A stretch of 64,000 nucleotides of DNA from an uncultured Rhodocyclaceae bacterium (lineage in GTDB: Bacteria > Pseudomonadota > Gammaproteobacteria > Burkholderiales > Rhodocyclaceae), in the NCBI GenBank assembly GCA_934271525.1, contig CAKQRL010000004.1:62001-126000 (forward strand), written 5' to 3'. Of this stretch, positions 43,342 through 53,000 are shown piece after piece. A model generated the notes under the pieces. It made no database searches. It saw only the letters and a list, made by a program, of their open reading frames with translations, and was not told the origin of the DNA. Position 1 is the first letter of the stretch. Each line of letters opens with the position of its first letter. Position numbers and translations under genes: made by a program.

Positions 43342-44235
43342 ATGAAACATTATCCCAAAGCCTTGGATTTCATCGGCAACACGCCGCTTGTGGAATTGCA
43401 ATGCATTGATTTTAAAGAAAATTCTACCCGCGGCAATCACCTTTTGATGAAATTAGAAGGTTTTAACCCAAGCGGTTCGTTAAAAGATCGCCCGGCTTTG
43501 AAGATGATTGAAGAAGCAGAAAAAATCGGCAAAATTGCGCCCGGCACGCCGTTGATTGAAGCAACATCCGGCAATATGGGCATTGCCTTGGCGATGATTG
43601 CTTGCCAAAAAAAGTATCCGCTCACGCTGGTGATGCCTGAAAGTCAAAACACCTTGCGCCAAGAAGCCATGCGCACTTTTGGTGCAGAAATTGTTTTAAC
43701 CCCAACTTCGGGCGGCATGGAATTATCCCGCGACATTGCGCGCCAACTCGCCCTTCAAAAAAACGCCTTTTTGCTTGACCAATTTGCCAACCCCGCGAAT
43801 ACATTGGCGCATTATTTAACCACCGCGCCAGAAATTTGGAATGCAACCAACGGCAAAATCACGCATTGTTTTGCTTGCTTGGGCAGTTCGGGCACTTTGA
43901 TGGGAGCGGCAAAATTTTTGAAGGAAAAAAATCCCAACATTCAAATCATCGCCATTCAACCGCAAGACCATGGCCACATTCCGGGCATTCGCAAATGGGC
44001 GGCAAACTACGTGCCAAAGATTTTGAACACATCGCGCATTGACGCTTTTGTTGATGTGCATTTGAGCGCGGCAGAAGACAATCGGCGCGCATTAGCCTTA
44101 AAAGAAGGCATTTTTGTTGGCACATCAGCTGGCGCCACACTTTGCGCTATGCGGCAAATCGCCAAAACCACAGAAAACGCCACACTCATTGCCATTGCCG
44201 CCGATAGAGGCGAAAAATACCTGCATTTTTCTTAA
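43342..44235 (+). CDS. cysM: Cysteine synthase B
   Basis: A PLP enzyme making cysteine from O-acetylserine and sulfide or thiosulfate. The 297-residue protein has the PLP lysine K48 in GSLKDRP and ends of CysM type (QFANPANTLAHYLTTAPEIW, GTSAGA). The phosphate/substrate loop is TSGNM (75-79), where CysK/CysM usually have TSGNT, so substrate handling could differ slightly. The start is ATG 43342; an open frame upstream includes the repeat arm and is not homologous. A putative cysteine importer lies 3 kb downstream. Confidence 0.93.
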   Translation: MKHYPKALDFIGNTPLVELQCIDFKENSTRGNHLLMKLEGFNPSGSLKDRPALKMIEEAEKIGKIAPGTPLIEATSGNMGIALAMIACQKKYPLTLVMPESQNTLRQEAMRTFGAEIVLTPTSGGMELSRDIARQLALQKNAFLLDQFANPANTLAHYLTTAPEIWNATNGKITHCFACLGSSGTLMGAAKFLKEKNPNIQIIAIQPQDHGHIPGIRKWAANYVPKILNTSRIDAFVDVHLSAAEDNRRALALKEGIFVGTSAGATLCAMRQIAKTTENATLIAIAADRGEKYLHFS

Positions 44236-44237
44236 AA

Positions 44238-44288
44238 TCCACGGTAAACGTTGAATTTTTTTGAAAAAAACTTTTTGTTCACCGTAGA
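44238..44288. repeat. Inverted repeat pair 15 (right arm variant)
   Basis: Arms TCCACGGTAAAC (44238-44249) and GTTCACCGTAGA (44277-44288, two changes), 51 bp, T7GA7 core. Separates cysM from the second YidC-sulfatase gene. Confidence 0.85.
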
Positions 44289-44309
44289 TTTTCTTAAAAC
44301 ACTTGGCTT

Positions 44310-46772
44310 ATGTTTGATTTTTTCTATTTTTTATTCATTTTTCCATTAGAAAACTTGTTGGCACTTGTTTTTGGGGCAATTTTTGCGTTTTTTAAAAGCG
44401 AGGTTGTTGCCATTGTTTTGTTGAGCGTGTTGGTGAATTTGTTTTTGTTCAAAATTTTGAATACGGCAGAAACAAGAGCCAAACGTGAAGCCATGCGCAA
44501 AGCCAAGTTGGATGAACGCATTAGCCGTTGGAAAACGGTTTATTCCAGCGCCAAGGTTTTTGCCTTCACACAAACGCTTTACCGCCAAAACCATTACCAC
44601 CCGATTTTTGCGCTCTCGACTCTCGGCGGATTAGCCATTCAAGTGCCGTTTTTTTTGGGCGTTTATTTTTTGGTCACCAACCACCGCTGGGCGGATTTGG
44701 GCAGTTTGCCGCTTTCTGGCGCCAATTTTCTAGCCGATGTTAATTTTGCACTTGGCTTTAATTTTTTGCCGATTGCAATGACGGTGGTAACGCTTACCAA
44801 CGTTTTTTTATCCAACCAAGCAAAAAGTGCGCGCATTCAAGGAACAATCATCGCTTTTTTATTTTTAATTCTGCTCTATCCAATGCCTAGTATTTTGGTT
44901 TTGTATTGGACAAGCAATATGTTATTTTCTTTATTAAAAACATTATTTTATAAAAATAAAGAAATAAAATCTTTTAACATTCCAAAACCACTTTTTTGGG
45001 CAATTTTAAACATTTCATTTTTAATTACCTTTTTTGCGCCAGTGGCGCTTTATAACAGCGATGTTTTTCAGTTTGAATCGGCTGAAACATTGGCAATCAT
45101 CACGGCATTGTTTGGCGAATTTTTATTATTTTCTTTTTTATTTGTTTATGCTTGTTATTTTATTCCACAACGTTTTTATAAAACAATCACTTTTATTTTG
45201 ATGATTGTTTTATTTGTTGGTATTTTGAATAATTTTATTTTTGTTGGCAATTATGGCCCAATGGATAAATTGACCTTGCAAATCACGCCAACATTATTTC
45301 CTGAAAATTCTTTAATCAAACTTTTAATTTCCTTGTTTTTAGGCGTTGTTTTTTTTATTTTCTTAAAAAAACCGCGTGTGTTGCAAATTTTATTTTGCAC
45401 AATTTTGATTGTCTCTATTGTTGAAGTTTTTTCAATTGCAGAAAAACGTTTGGCTTTTGCAGAAAATAATCATCAAGAAAAAACAAATGAGACCACGCCT
45501 TTTGAAAATGAATTATTTTCTTATGCAAAAAATGAAAAAAATATTGTGGTAATTGTTTTGGATATGTTCACAGGTTCGCACATGGCGGATATTTTGGAAC
45601 AATTCCCAGAATTAAAAACCACACTTTCTGGTTTTGTGCATTTTCCCAACGCAATATCCAGTGGCAATGCAACCGTTTATTCTATGCCAAGCATTGTGGG
45701 CGGTCCATTTTATACGATTTATGCGATGAATGAACGCCACGCACAACACGACATCACAGAAGCAGCGGCTTACCACAATATTGGCAAAGCCTTTGCGGCA
45801 GAAAATTTTAATACGGCGTTTTTAATGTATCCTATTTTAAAACGCAAAGAATTAATCAACGATAAAAATATGATTTGGATTGATAATAACCAACCATTCA
45901 GCAATTATTTTTTTGAAAAACACCCCGAATTAAAATCACAATATACCCAACGTGAAGGTTTTGAAATGACCATTTCAAAAATGTTGGGTTTTGGTTTATT
46001 TCGTTTTGCACCGGAATATTTTCTGCGTGCTAAAATTTATAATAATGGCAAATGGTTAATTAAAAAAGAAAATTTTGCTGACGTAAAAACAATGCTAGAA
46101 CGAAGCGCACCACTTTATACTTTAACGCACACGGGCAACACCAATGCACAAAAACCAAACTTTAAATTCTTTTATACCAATATGACGCATTCGCCTTATT
46201 TTTTTGGTATTGATGAAAATAATCAATGCACATTTTTTTCAACAAAAACCATTTGGAAAAGGAATTTGGGAACACCGCATTCTGCACGACAATATGAAAC
46301 AGAAGTTTGCGCTTTTTTTTATTTAAAACATTATATTGAATGGTTAAAAAAAGAAAATATTTATGACAATACACAAATATTTTTGGTTAGCGACCATGCG
46401 GGGTTTGAAAATAGTGTGAACATTCCGAAATTACCTTTCCGTGATATCGGGCACGATATTCTTTTAATGTTTAAGGATTTTAATGCCCAAGGCGAAATTA
46501 AAATAGATAATCGTTTAATGGCAAATTATGATATTGCAGGAATTTTTTGTGAAAATTTAAAAAATGGTTGTCCAAAAGTTCCCAAAAATATTTTAAAAAA
46601 CTACCCCAACAATCGCAGTGTGATTCACGCTCGCCCCGATAACTTTGATTCTCCAAATAATTTGTGGATGATTTACGCCGCCTACAAAATCAAAGCCCCG
46701 ATTGATGACCCAGCAAGTTATGAAGACGTCAGCGCCCAATATGCCAACGCAGGCGAATATGCCCGCCGCTGA
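44310..46772 (+). CDS. YidC/Oxa1-like plus sulfatase-superfamily fusion membrane protein, copy B
   Basis: An 820-residue paralogue of the protein at 28589. The YidC-like part is strongly conserved between the two (KVFAFTQTLYRQNHYHPIFA is shared), with a Lys in helix 2 (LFLFKIL) and ILVLYWTSNM at the end. About five further helices follow, then the sulfatase-superfamily domain: Asp418 in VLDMFTGSH, candidate nucleophiles Thr455 or Ser458 in NATVYSMPSIVGG, THSPY, and Asp695-His696 in VSDHAG. It shares long motifs with copy A (GSHxxxIL-type, KIYNNGKWL, NYDIAGIFCENLKNGC). AT-rich after about codon 220. Substrate unknown; a cell-envelope transferase is plausible. Confidence 0.85.
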   Translation: MFDFFYFLFIFPLENLLALVFGAIFAFFKSEVVAIVLLSVLVNLFLFKILNTAETRAKREAMRKAKLDERISRWKTVYSSAKVFAFTQTLYRQNHYHPIFALSTLGGLAIQVPFFLGVYFLVTNHRWADLGSLPLSGANFLADVNFALGFNFLPIAMTVVTLTNVFLSNQAKSARIQGTIIAFLFLILLYPMPSILVLYWTSNMLFSLLKTLFYKNKEIKSFNIPKPLFWAILNISFLITFFAPVALYNSDVFQFESAETLAIITALFGEFLLFSFLFVYACYFIPQRFYKTITFILMIVLFVGILNNFIFVGNYGPMDKLTLQITPTLFPENSLIKLLISLFLGVVFFIFLKKPRVLQILFCTILIVSIVEVFSIAEKRLAFAENNHQEKTNETTPFENELFSYAKNEKNIVVIVLDMFTGSHMADILEQFPELKTTLSGFVHFPNAISSGNATVYSMPSIVGGPFYTIYAMNERHAQHDITEAAAYHNIGKAFAAENFNTAFLMYPILKRKELINDKNMIWIDNNQPFSNYFFEKHPELKSQYTQREGFEMTISKMLGFGLFRFAPEYFLRAKIYNNGKWLIKKENFADVKTMLERSAPLYTLTHTGNTNAQKPNFKFFYTNMTHSPYFFGIDENNQCTFFSTKTIWKRNLGTPHSARQYETEVCAFFYLKHYIEWLKKENIYDNTQIFLVSDHAGFENSVNIPKLPFRDIGHDILLMFKDFNAQGEIKIDNRLMANYDIAGIFCENLKNGCPKVPKNILKNYPNNRSVIHARPDNFDSPNNLWMIYAAYKIKAPIDDPASYEDVSAQYANAGEYARR

Positions 46773-46778
46773 TGATTT

Positions 46779-46829
46779 TCCACGGTAAACCAGAAAAAAA
46801 TTTCAAAAAAAATCCACGTTCACCGTGGA
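46779..46829. repeat. Inverted repeat pair 16
   Basis: Arms TCCACGGTAAAC (46779-46790) and GTTCACCGTGGA (46818-46829), 51 bp. It lies between convergent genes (copy B and the binding-protein gene). Confidence 0.9.
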
Positions 46830-46836
46830 TTTTTTT
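46805..46836. terminator. Compact bidirectional terminator hairpin within pair 16
   Basis: A8 TCCACG, loop TTCAC, CGTGGA T7: a stem of about 13 bp with flanking A and T runs, usable from both strands. It uses the right arm of pair 16 and a short complementary stretch just before it, at the meeting point of two convergent genes. Confidence 0.7.
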
Positions 46837-46856
46837 GTTTTTTTAAAAGAAAAGTT

Positions 46857-47732
46857 TTAATTCAAAACGCCGCCTTCAATGACCACATCGTCTGCTTGAA
46901 TATCGCTTGAAAATGCGGGCTTTAAGGTTTCATCAAAGGCTTTGTGGAAGAATTGTTCTTCACTTAATTTTTTAATTAAATCATCAATGAAGTTTTTCAG
47001 TTCCACATTGCCTTTGGCAACAGCTGGCGCAATCACATCTTGGCTACCAAGCGAGGCAATAGCAACTTTAAACTCGGGGTTGTCTTTCACCCAAGCAAAT
47101 AAAAGCGTGTTGTCGTGCGAAAGAGCCGCGCCGCGTTTGTCTTTCAACGCCGCAAAGGTTTCGGTGTTTTGGTCAAATTTCAACAGCGCAATGTCGGGGT
47201 GATTTTTGGTGAAATACGCATCCGCCGTGGTGCCTTTGTTCACAATCAAGGTTTTGTCTTTTAAATCATCCACGCTGGCAATGTTGGAATTTTTCGGCAC
47301 GGCAAGCCCCAAAGCCACTTTCATATAAGGTAAGGCAAAATCCACTTGCTCGGCGCGTTCGGGCGTTTGGGTGAAATTTGCCAAAATCACATCAACCTTG
47401 TTGGATTTTAAAAATTCCACGCGGTTGGCAGCTTCCACCAAAATAAAGGTAACTTTGTTTTCATCGCCCAACAATTCTTTGGCAATGCGTTTTGCAAAAA
47501 CCACATCGTAGCCAGCGTTTTTGCCTTCCGAGTCAACATAACCAAAGGGCGGTTTATCGCCAAAAACACCAATGCGAATGGTGCCTTCTTTTTTGATTTT
47601 GGTAATTGCCGATTCTGCCGCTTTTTCAGGTTTAGCGGGCGCGGCGGCAGACTCCACAGGCGCTTGCGATTGCCCGCAAGCCGCAATTCCAGCCGCCAAA
47701 AAAAGCGTGGTCAAAAGGTGTGGGATTTTCAT
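46857..47732 (-). CDS. Amino-acid ABC transporter substrate-binding lipoprotein (cysteine-type, CjaA-like)
   Basis: A 291-residue lipoprotein: signal peptide with lipobox GIAAC (Cys19), an Ala/Pro/Glu-rich linker, then a family 3 periplasmic binding domain (GTIRIGVFGDKPPFGYVDSEGKNAGYDV, DVILANFTQTPERAEQVDFALPYM). The sequence recalls Campylobacter CjaA, a cysteine-binding protein, so cysteine or cystine is a likely substrate. cysM 3 kb away fits that idea. It is the last gene of a four-gene importer operon. Confidence 0.9.
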   Translation of the reverse strand: MKIPHLLTTLFLAAGIAACGQSQAPVESAAAPAKPEKAAESAITKIKKEGTIRIGVFGDKPPFGYVDSEGKNAGYDVVFAKRIAKELLGDENKVTFILVEAANRVEFLKSNKVDVILANFTQTPERAEQVDFALPYMKVALGLAVPKNSNIASVDDLKDKTLIVNKGTTADAYFTKNHPDIALLKFDQNTETFAALKDKRGAALSHDNTLLFAWVKDNPEFKVAIASLGSQDVIAPAVAKGNVELKNFIDDLIKKLSEEQFFHKAFDETLKPAFSSDIQADDVVIEGGVLN

Positions 47733-47754
47733 AAGTTCTCCTAATCAGTTGTGG

Positions 47755-48489
47755 TTAAAAAAATTCAAAACGATTCAAAAACTTTTTGGCGCGCTCGGTT
47801 TTGGGTGAGGTAAAAAAAGCTTGCGGTTCAGATTCTTCCACAATCTTGCCCTCATCCATAAAAACGATTCGGTCCGCCACGGCTCTGGCAAAGGCAAGTT
47901 CGTGGGTGACGATGAGCATACTCATACCATCTTTGGCTAAACCCAAAATCACATCCAACACTTCGCGCACAATTTCTGGGTCAAGCGCGGCGGTTACTTC
48001 ATCAAAAAGCATTAGTTTGGGATTCATAACAAGGCTTCTCACAATTGCAATGCGCTGCTTTTGCCCGCCTGATAGTTCATGCGGATACGCGTTGATTTTG
48101 TTTAACAAACCCACGCGGGATAACCACATTTGCGCTTCTTTCAACACTTCTTCTTTGGGGCGTTTTTGCACTTTGACGGGGGCAAGCAAAATGTTGTCTT
48201 TTACTTTTAAATGTTCAAACAATTCATAAGATTGAAAAACCATACCTACTTTTTGGCGAATGCGCGTCCATTCTTTAAAGTTTGGGGGAATCATTTCGCC
48301 ATCAATTTTAATTTCGCCGCGATCTATTTTTTCTAAACCATTGATGGTGCGCAAAAGCGTTGATTTGCCGCAACCCGAAGGTCCCAAAATGACCACGACT
48401 TCTTGGGCGCCAACGCTTAAAGAAATATCTTTTAAAACCAAATATTGCCCATAAGATTTTTGAATGTTTTTTAATTCCAAAATATTCAT
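47755..48489 (-). CDS. Amino-acid ABC transporter ATP-binding protein
   Basis: A 244-residue GlnQ/HisP-type ATPase: Walker A GPSGCGKST (36-44), LSGGQKQR signature, Walker B LMLFDEVTAALDPE, H-loop VTHE. Start ATG 48489 overlaps the upstream permease stop as ATGA. It powers the importer with the two permeases and the lipoprotein. Confidence 0.96.
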   Translation of the reverse strand: MNILELKNIQKSYGQYLVLKDISLSVGAQEVVVILGPSGCGKSTLLRTINGLEKIDRGEIKIDGEMIPPNFKEWTRIRQKVGMVFQSYELFEHLKVKDNILLAPVKVQKRPKEEVLKEAQMWLSRVGLLNKINAYPHELSGGQKQRIAIVRSLVMNPKLMLFDEVTAALDPEIVREVLDVILGLAKDGMSMLIVTHELAFARAVADRIVFMDEGKIVEESEPQAFFTSPKTERAKKFLNRFEFF

Positions 48490-49136
48490 TGTTTTTCCAA
48501 GCGCCGCGCCATTTTAGATAATGGATAGCAAATCAAAAAATAAATCCAAAAAATCAAACCATAAATCACAAAAGGCGCAAAATCCAAACGGTGATTGAGT
48601 TCAATAATTTGTTGGCCAACTTTTAATAATTCCACTGCGCCAATTAAAAAAGCAAATGTTGTGCTTTTAATCAAACGCGTGAATAAATTAATGGCAGCAG
48701 GCGCTAGCCGTTTTAAAGATTGCGGGAGAATAATTAAAAAATACGCTTTTAAAGGCGAAAAACCCAATGACAAAGCCGATAACATTTGGTGTTTTGGAAT
48801 GCTGGTGATAGCACCTCTGACCAAATCCATCATTTCAAAAACACCCCACAAACTAAAAACAACAATGGATGCGGCAACCGCACTTAAATTGATATTGAGC
48901 CAGCGCGACAAACCAAAATAAACCACAAAAAGCCAAACGATTAAGGGCATCACGCGCACAAATTCTAATAAAAAGCGGCAAATCCAATAAATCAAACGGT
49001 TTTTCCCGCTCATCAAAACGCCCAAAACAACCCCGCCAATAATGGAAAAAAACAAACTCACACCCGCAATTTCAAGGGTGATGCAAAATCCTTGGAATAA
49101 GCGCAACAACGTGGTGGTGCTAAACATTTCAAGCAT
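48486..49136 (-). CDS. Amino-acid ABC transporter permease (second)
   Basis: A 216-residue HisM/GlnP-type permease with about five helices and an EAA-like loop (LSALSLGFSPLKAYFLIILPQSL) that docks to the ATPase. Start ATG 49136 overlaps the stop of the first permease gene by 8 bp; an open frame nine codons longer overlaps it more. The stop overlaps the ATPase start. Confidence 0.93.
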   Translation of the reverse strand: MLEMFSTTTLLRLFQGFCITLEIAGVSLFFSIIGGVVLGVLMSGKNRLIYWICRFLLEFVRVMPLIVWLFVVYFGLSRWLNINLSAVAASIVVFSLWGVFEMMDLVRGAITSIPKHQMLSALSLGFSPLKAYFLIILPQSLKRLAPAAINLFTRLIKSTTFAFLIGAVELLKVGQQIIELNHRLDFAPFVIYGLIFWIYFLICYPLSKMARRLEKQ

Positions 49137-49776
49137 GGCGGAATTTTTTCTCCAAAAAACCAAGAAAAAGCGACATCGGCAAAATGATGAAAAGATATGC
49201 CAAAAAAAGCATCAACAACAATTCGTCCGTTTTGTAAGTGATGGCGTTAAGCGCACTCATCGTATGCACCAAATCTGGTAATGCAATAATGCTCACAACC
49301 GAGGTTTCTTTAAACAAAAAAATTAAATTGGCTGAAATACTCGGCATTGCCACACCAAGACTTTGCGGCAAAAGAATATAAAGAAAATTTTGTTTGTTGG
49401 ATAACCCCAAAGATAATCCCGCTTCAAATTGTTGGGTTGAAACAGAATCAAAGCCACTTTTAAAACTTTCTGCAAAATATCCACCGCCCAAAAAAGCCAA
49501 ACCCAAAACGGCGCAAGCAAAAGATGAAAGTTGCAAGCCCCAACGCCCTAATCCGTAATACAAGAAAAAAAGCTGAATAATTAAAGGCGTATTGCGTGCC
49601 AATTCAATATAAAAAGCGGCAATTGTTGATAAAACCTGAACCCGAAAAAAAACAACAACGGCGCAAAAAAAACCAAGCGCTGCTGCAAAAAAAACGCCCA
49701 AAGCAAAAACTTCCAAGGTTAATAAAGCCGCCTTGGCAAAAGCTGGCAAGGATTCCAACATAAATTGCGTGTTCAT
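49129..49776 (-). CDS. Amino-acid ABC transporter permease (first)
   Basis: A 215-residue permease of the same family, with ELARNTPLIIQLFFLYYGLG and the docking loop FEAGLSLGLSNKQNFLYILLPQSL (the EAA motif). First gene of the operon permease-permease-ATPase-binding protein, with overlaps at each of the first two junctions. The upstream region to 49885 is A/T-rich with no clear promoter. Confidence 0.93.
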   Translation of the reverse strand: MNTQFMLESLPAFAKAALLTLEVFALGVFFAAALGFFCAVVVFFRVQVLSTIAAFYIELARNTPLIIQLFFLYYGLGRWGLQLSSFACAVLGLAFLGGGYFAESFKSGFDSVSTQQFEAGLSLGLSNKQNFLYILLPQSLGVAMPSISANLIFLFKETSVVSIIALPDLVHTMSALNAITYKTDELLLMLFLAYLFIILPMSLFLGFLEKKFRHA

Positions 49777-49884
49777 GGCGAGTGAATTGCGCTTAAAAAA
49801 AACAAGACTCTAAAAAAAACACGCCGTGGTGTAAAACACTATTTTTGCCGTTTTTTATGAAAAAAAAGCATAAAAAAACGATTT

Positions 49885-49935
49885 TCCACGGTGAACATTT
49901 ATTTTTTTTCAAAAAAAATTGCGGTTGACCGTGGA
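49885..49935. repeat. Inverted repeat pair 17
   Basis: Arms TCCACGGTGAAC (49885-49896) and GTTGACCGTGGA (49924-49935), 51 bp, T8CA8 core, T7 after the right arm. It lies between the divergent importer operon and ftsK, so it is not at a gene end; termination is not its obvious job here. Confidence 0.9.
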
Positions 49936-49974
49936 TTTTTTTGAATATGTTATTTAAATATTTTTTAAATGTTA

Positions 49975-49980
49975 TATAAT
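49975..49980 (+). promoter_or_regulatory. Likely -10 box for ftsK
   Basis: A perfect TATAAT 29 bp before the ftsK ATG, in A/T-rich DNA. No good -35 box is at the right distance (TTTAAA at 49953-49958 is the nearest). Confidence 0.45.
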
Positions 49981-50008
49981 CGCCCGATTATTATTTAATA
50001 ATGCCATC

Positions 50009-53000
50009 ATGAAAAAGAAAATTTTGAAAACACCGCGCCGCACGCGCAGTCCTCGTTTATCGGTTCGCATTTTTGCATTTTTAATTGAAATGCGTTGGTT
50101 TTTTATTGGCGTAGCCGTGCTTTTTTTAAGTGTGGCGCTTTGGGGTTTTAATAAAACCGATATCAGCTGGTCGCGCACGGGCACCATTACCACCATTCAA
50201 AATCCCGCAGGCTTTATTGGCGCGTGGATATCCGACATTTTGCTTTACACCTTTGGTTATTCCGCGTGGTGGTTAATTGGTCTTTTCTTAATCATTATTT
50301 GGCGCAACATTCGGCATCCCGGGCATAACGCTTCGTGGTTGTCGCGCTCGGCATTAGGCACAGGGTTTGTTTTGTTGCTTTTTGGTTCATCTACTTTGGA
50401 ATCCATGCGGTTTTACCGCTTTGCAGGAACCTTGCCGTCTGACGCAGGCGGCATTGTTGGCACCACACTTGGCAGCACTTTTGAAAGCCTTTTTGGTTAC
50501 AGCATGTCAACCATCTTTTTGCTTTTGATTTTGGCGGTGGGTTGGCATTTGTTTTCGCGCATGTCGTGGATGTGGTTGTTTGAAAATATCGGCGAATTTT
50601 TTGAGCGCGAACCTTTTATTTATGTGGTAACAACAATTAAAAACACCGTGCAAAAACTCTTTCAACGCACAGAAAAAACAGAAGATGCAGACAACGATGG
50701 CACGCCGTTTAGCAAAAATTACAAAGAAGCAGATTTTTATATCGGCGAACATGGCGAAATGTTGGAAGAAACGAAAAAACCCGCACACAACTTTGCGGAG
50801 TCGGCAAAATCTGCTTTTTCTAATATTAAAAACGCCGCGGCGCATTTGGGTTCTCGCTTTGCATCATCCTTTACACCAGAATTTGCAAGCGCCAATGAAA
50901 CGCCTCTCAACCAACGTTCCGAGCGCATTGCGCCAACCTTAAACACTTTTAATTCCTTTAAAACTCCCGCACCATCTTTTTCCAACGAAGCCATGGAAAG
51001 TGCGGCAACAAGCGATGCGGCATTTACAAACAATGCGGCATTTGAAAGTGTGGATGAGAATGAACCGCAAACTTTCAAATCGCCTTTGCAACCTTTATTT
51101 CATTGGGCTGGGAGTTTTGCGGCAAAAACGGCAGGTGCGCTAGCGCCTACGCCTGCTGCCCCACCGCCGGTATCAGACCTTAAAATCAGCTTGCCCGATG
51201 ACGACAAAGTCTCCATTTCTTTGGACGAACCGCCGCCAATTTTAAAACCCATCGCCAGCGCTTTGGAATTAGAAGAAACTTTCACGCCGCCCACGCCAGA
51301 TGAAATTACCTTGGGCATTGGTCCTACGAGCATTTCGCAAAAAGCGGTAAAAAAAACGCCGCCCTTGTATTTGTTTAAAGAACAACGCGAAACAACAACC
51401 GAAAATGCTGAAACTACCGCATCGCCCTTTGTTATTTTGGAAGAATTTAAAAGCGTTCCAACAAATCCAACACCGCCCGCAGCCGAAGTAGAAGATGTGT
51501 TTGAAGTGCCTTTTCCCTCTTTGCAAACGCAAAGCGCTGCAACTGCCGCGCCCGCAAGCGCTGCTGCGCCAACGGTTTTAGAAAAGCCTTTGTTTAGCCC
51601 TTTTCCAGAATTAGAAAAACCTGATGTAGAAAAATTGCCAAAGGTAGAAGAAAGTAGCCTGCCCATTGTTGAAGAAACGCCAGTGCCACTCAATGAGACG
51701 CCAATTGAAGTTACACCGTTGAATTTGGATGAACACACCACGGAGAAAAAAACGCGCATCACGCTTGATAACCGCTTTGGCGACAATTTTTACAACTTCA
51801 CACCCGCCCAACACCACAAACCTGCACCTGCACCTGCGCCTGCACCAACGCTAACAAGCTACGCCCAAAAGGATTTTTCTTATATTCCATCGGTGGAATT
51901 GTTAGACCCCGTCAAAAACGCTGGAATGACCTTGGATGGCAATTCCTTGCGCGTAACCTCGCAGCTCATTGAACAACGCTTAAAAGAATTTGGTGTGAGC
52001 GTCAAAGTGGTCAATGCCATCTCCGGCCCAGTTGTAACCCGTTTTGAAATTGAACCTGCTGTAGGCGTTAAAGGCGCGCAGGTTGTTAATTTGGCCAAAG
52101 ATTTGGCGCGCGCCTTGGCTGTTATTTCCATTCGCGTGGTGGAAACCATTCCGGGCAAATCGTATATGGCTTTGGAATTGCCAAACCCCAAACGGCAAAT
52201 GGTGCAGTTGAAAGACATCATCTGCTCGCGTGCTTTTGAAAATTCTCCAAGCTTATTGACCGTCTCACTCGGCAAAGATATTGGCGGTGTGCCTACCATT
52301 GCAAATCTTGCCAAAATGCCGCATTTGTTGGTTGCTGGCACAACGGGTTCAGGCAAATCGGTTGGGGTCAATGCAATGATTTTGTCCATTCTTTACAAAG
52401 CCGAACCTTCCGAAGTGCGCTTGATTATGGTTGACCCCAAAATGTTGGAATTGTCAGTTTATGAAGGCATTCCGCACCTTTTAACGCCCGTTGTAACCGA
52501 TATGAAACAAGCGGCAAACGCACTGAGTTGGTGCGTGGCGGAAATGGAACGGCGCTACAAATTGATGAGCGCCATCGGCGTGCGCAATATTGACGGTTTG
52601 AACCACAAAATCATTGAAGCAGAAATGCGCGCCAAACCATTGAACAACCCATTTTCGCTCACGCCAGAATCGCCCGAAGCTTTGGAAAAATTGCCGTATA
52701 TCGTGGTGATTATTGATGAACTCGCCGATTTGATGATGGTTGTAGGCAAAAAAGTGGAAGAATTGATCGCGCGCTTGGCGCAAAAAGCGCGCGCCGCAGG
52801 CATCCATTTGATTTTGGCAACACAGCGCCCAAGCGTGGATGTGATTACCGGCTTAATCAAAGCCAACATTCCCACGCGCATTGCTTTTCAAGTGTCGAGC
52901 AAAATTGATTCGCGCACCATTTTGGAACAAATGGGCGCAGAAGCCCTACTTGGTCAAGGCGATATGCTTTATTTGGCGCCGGGCACCGGCACGCCGCAAC

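Noticed and set aside
28589..46772. The 28.6-46.8 kb stretch as a genomic island bounded by the two paralogues
   Set aside because: The genes between are core functions (mutL, queF, leuS, aspS, cysM), and no integrase or boundary repeat other than the dispersed family is present.
51100..51786. 228-codon minus-strand ORF inside ftsK
   Set aside because: It is antisense to the Pro/Ala/Thr-rich linker of FtsK, a low-complexity region that leaves long open frames by composition.
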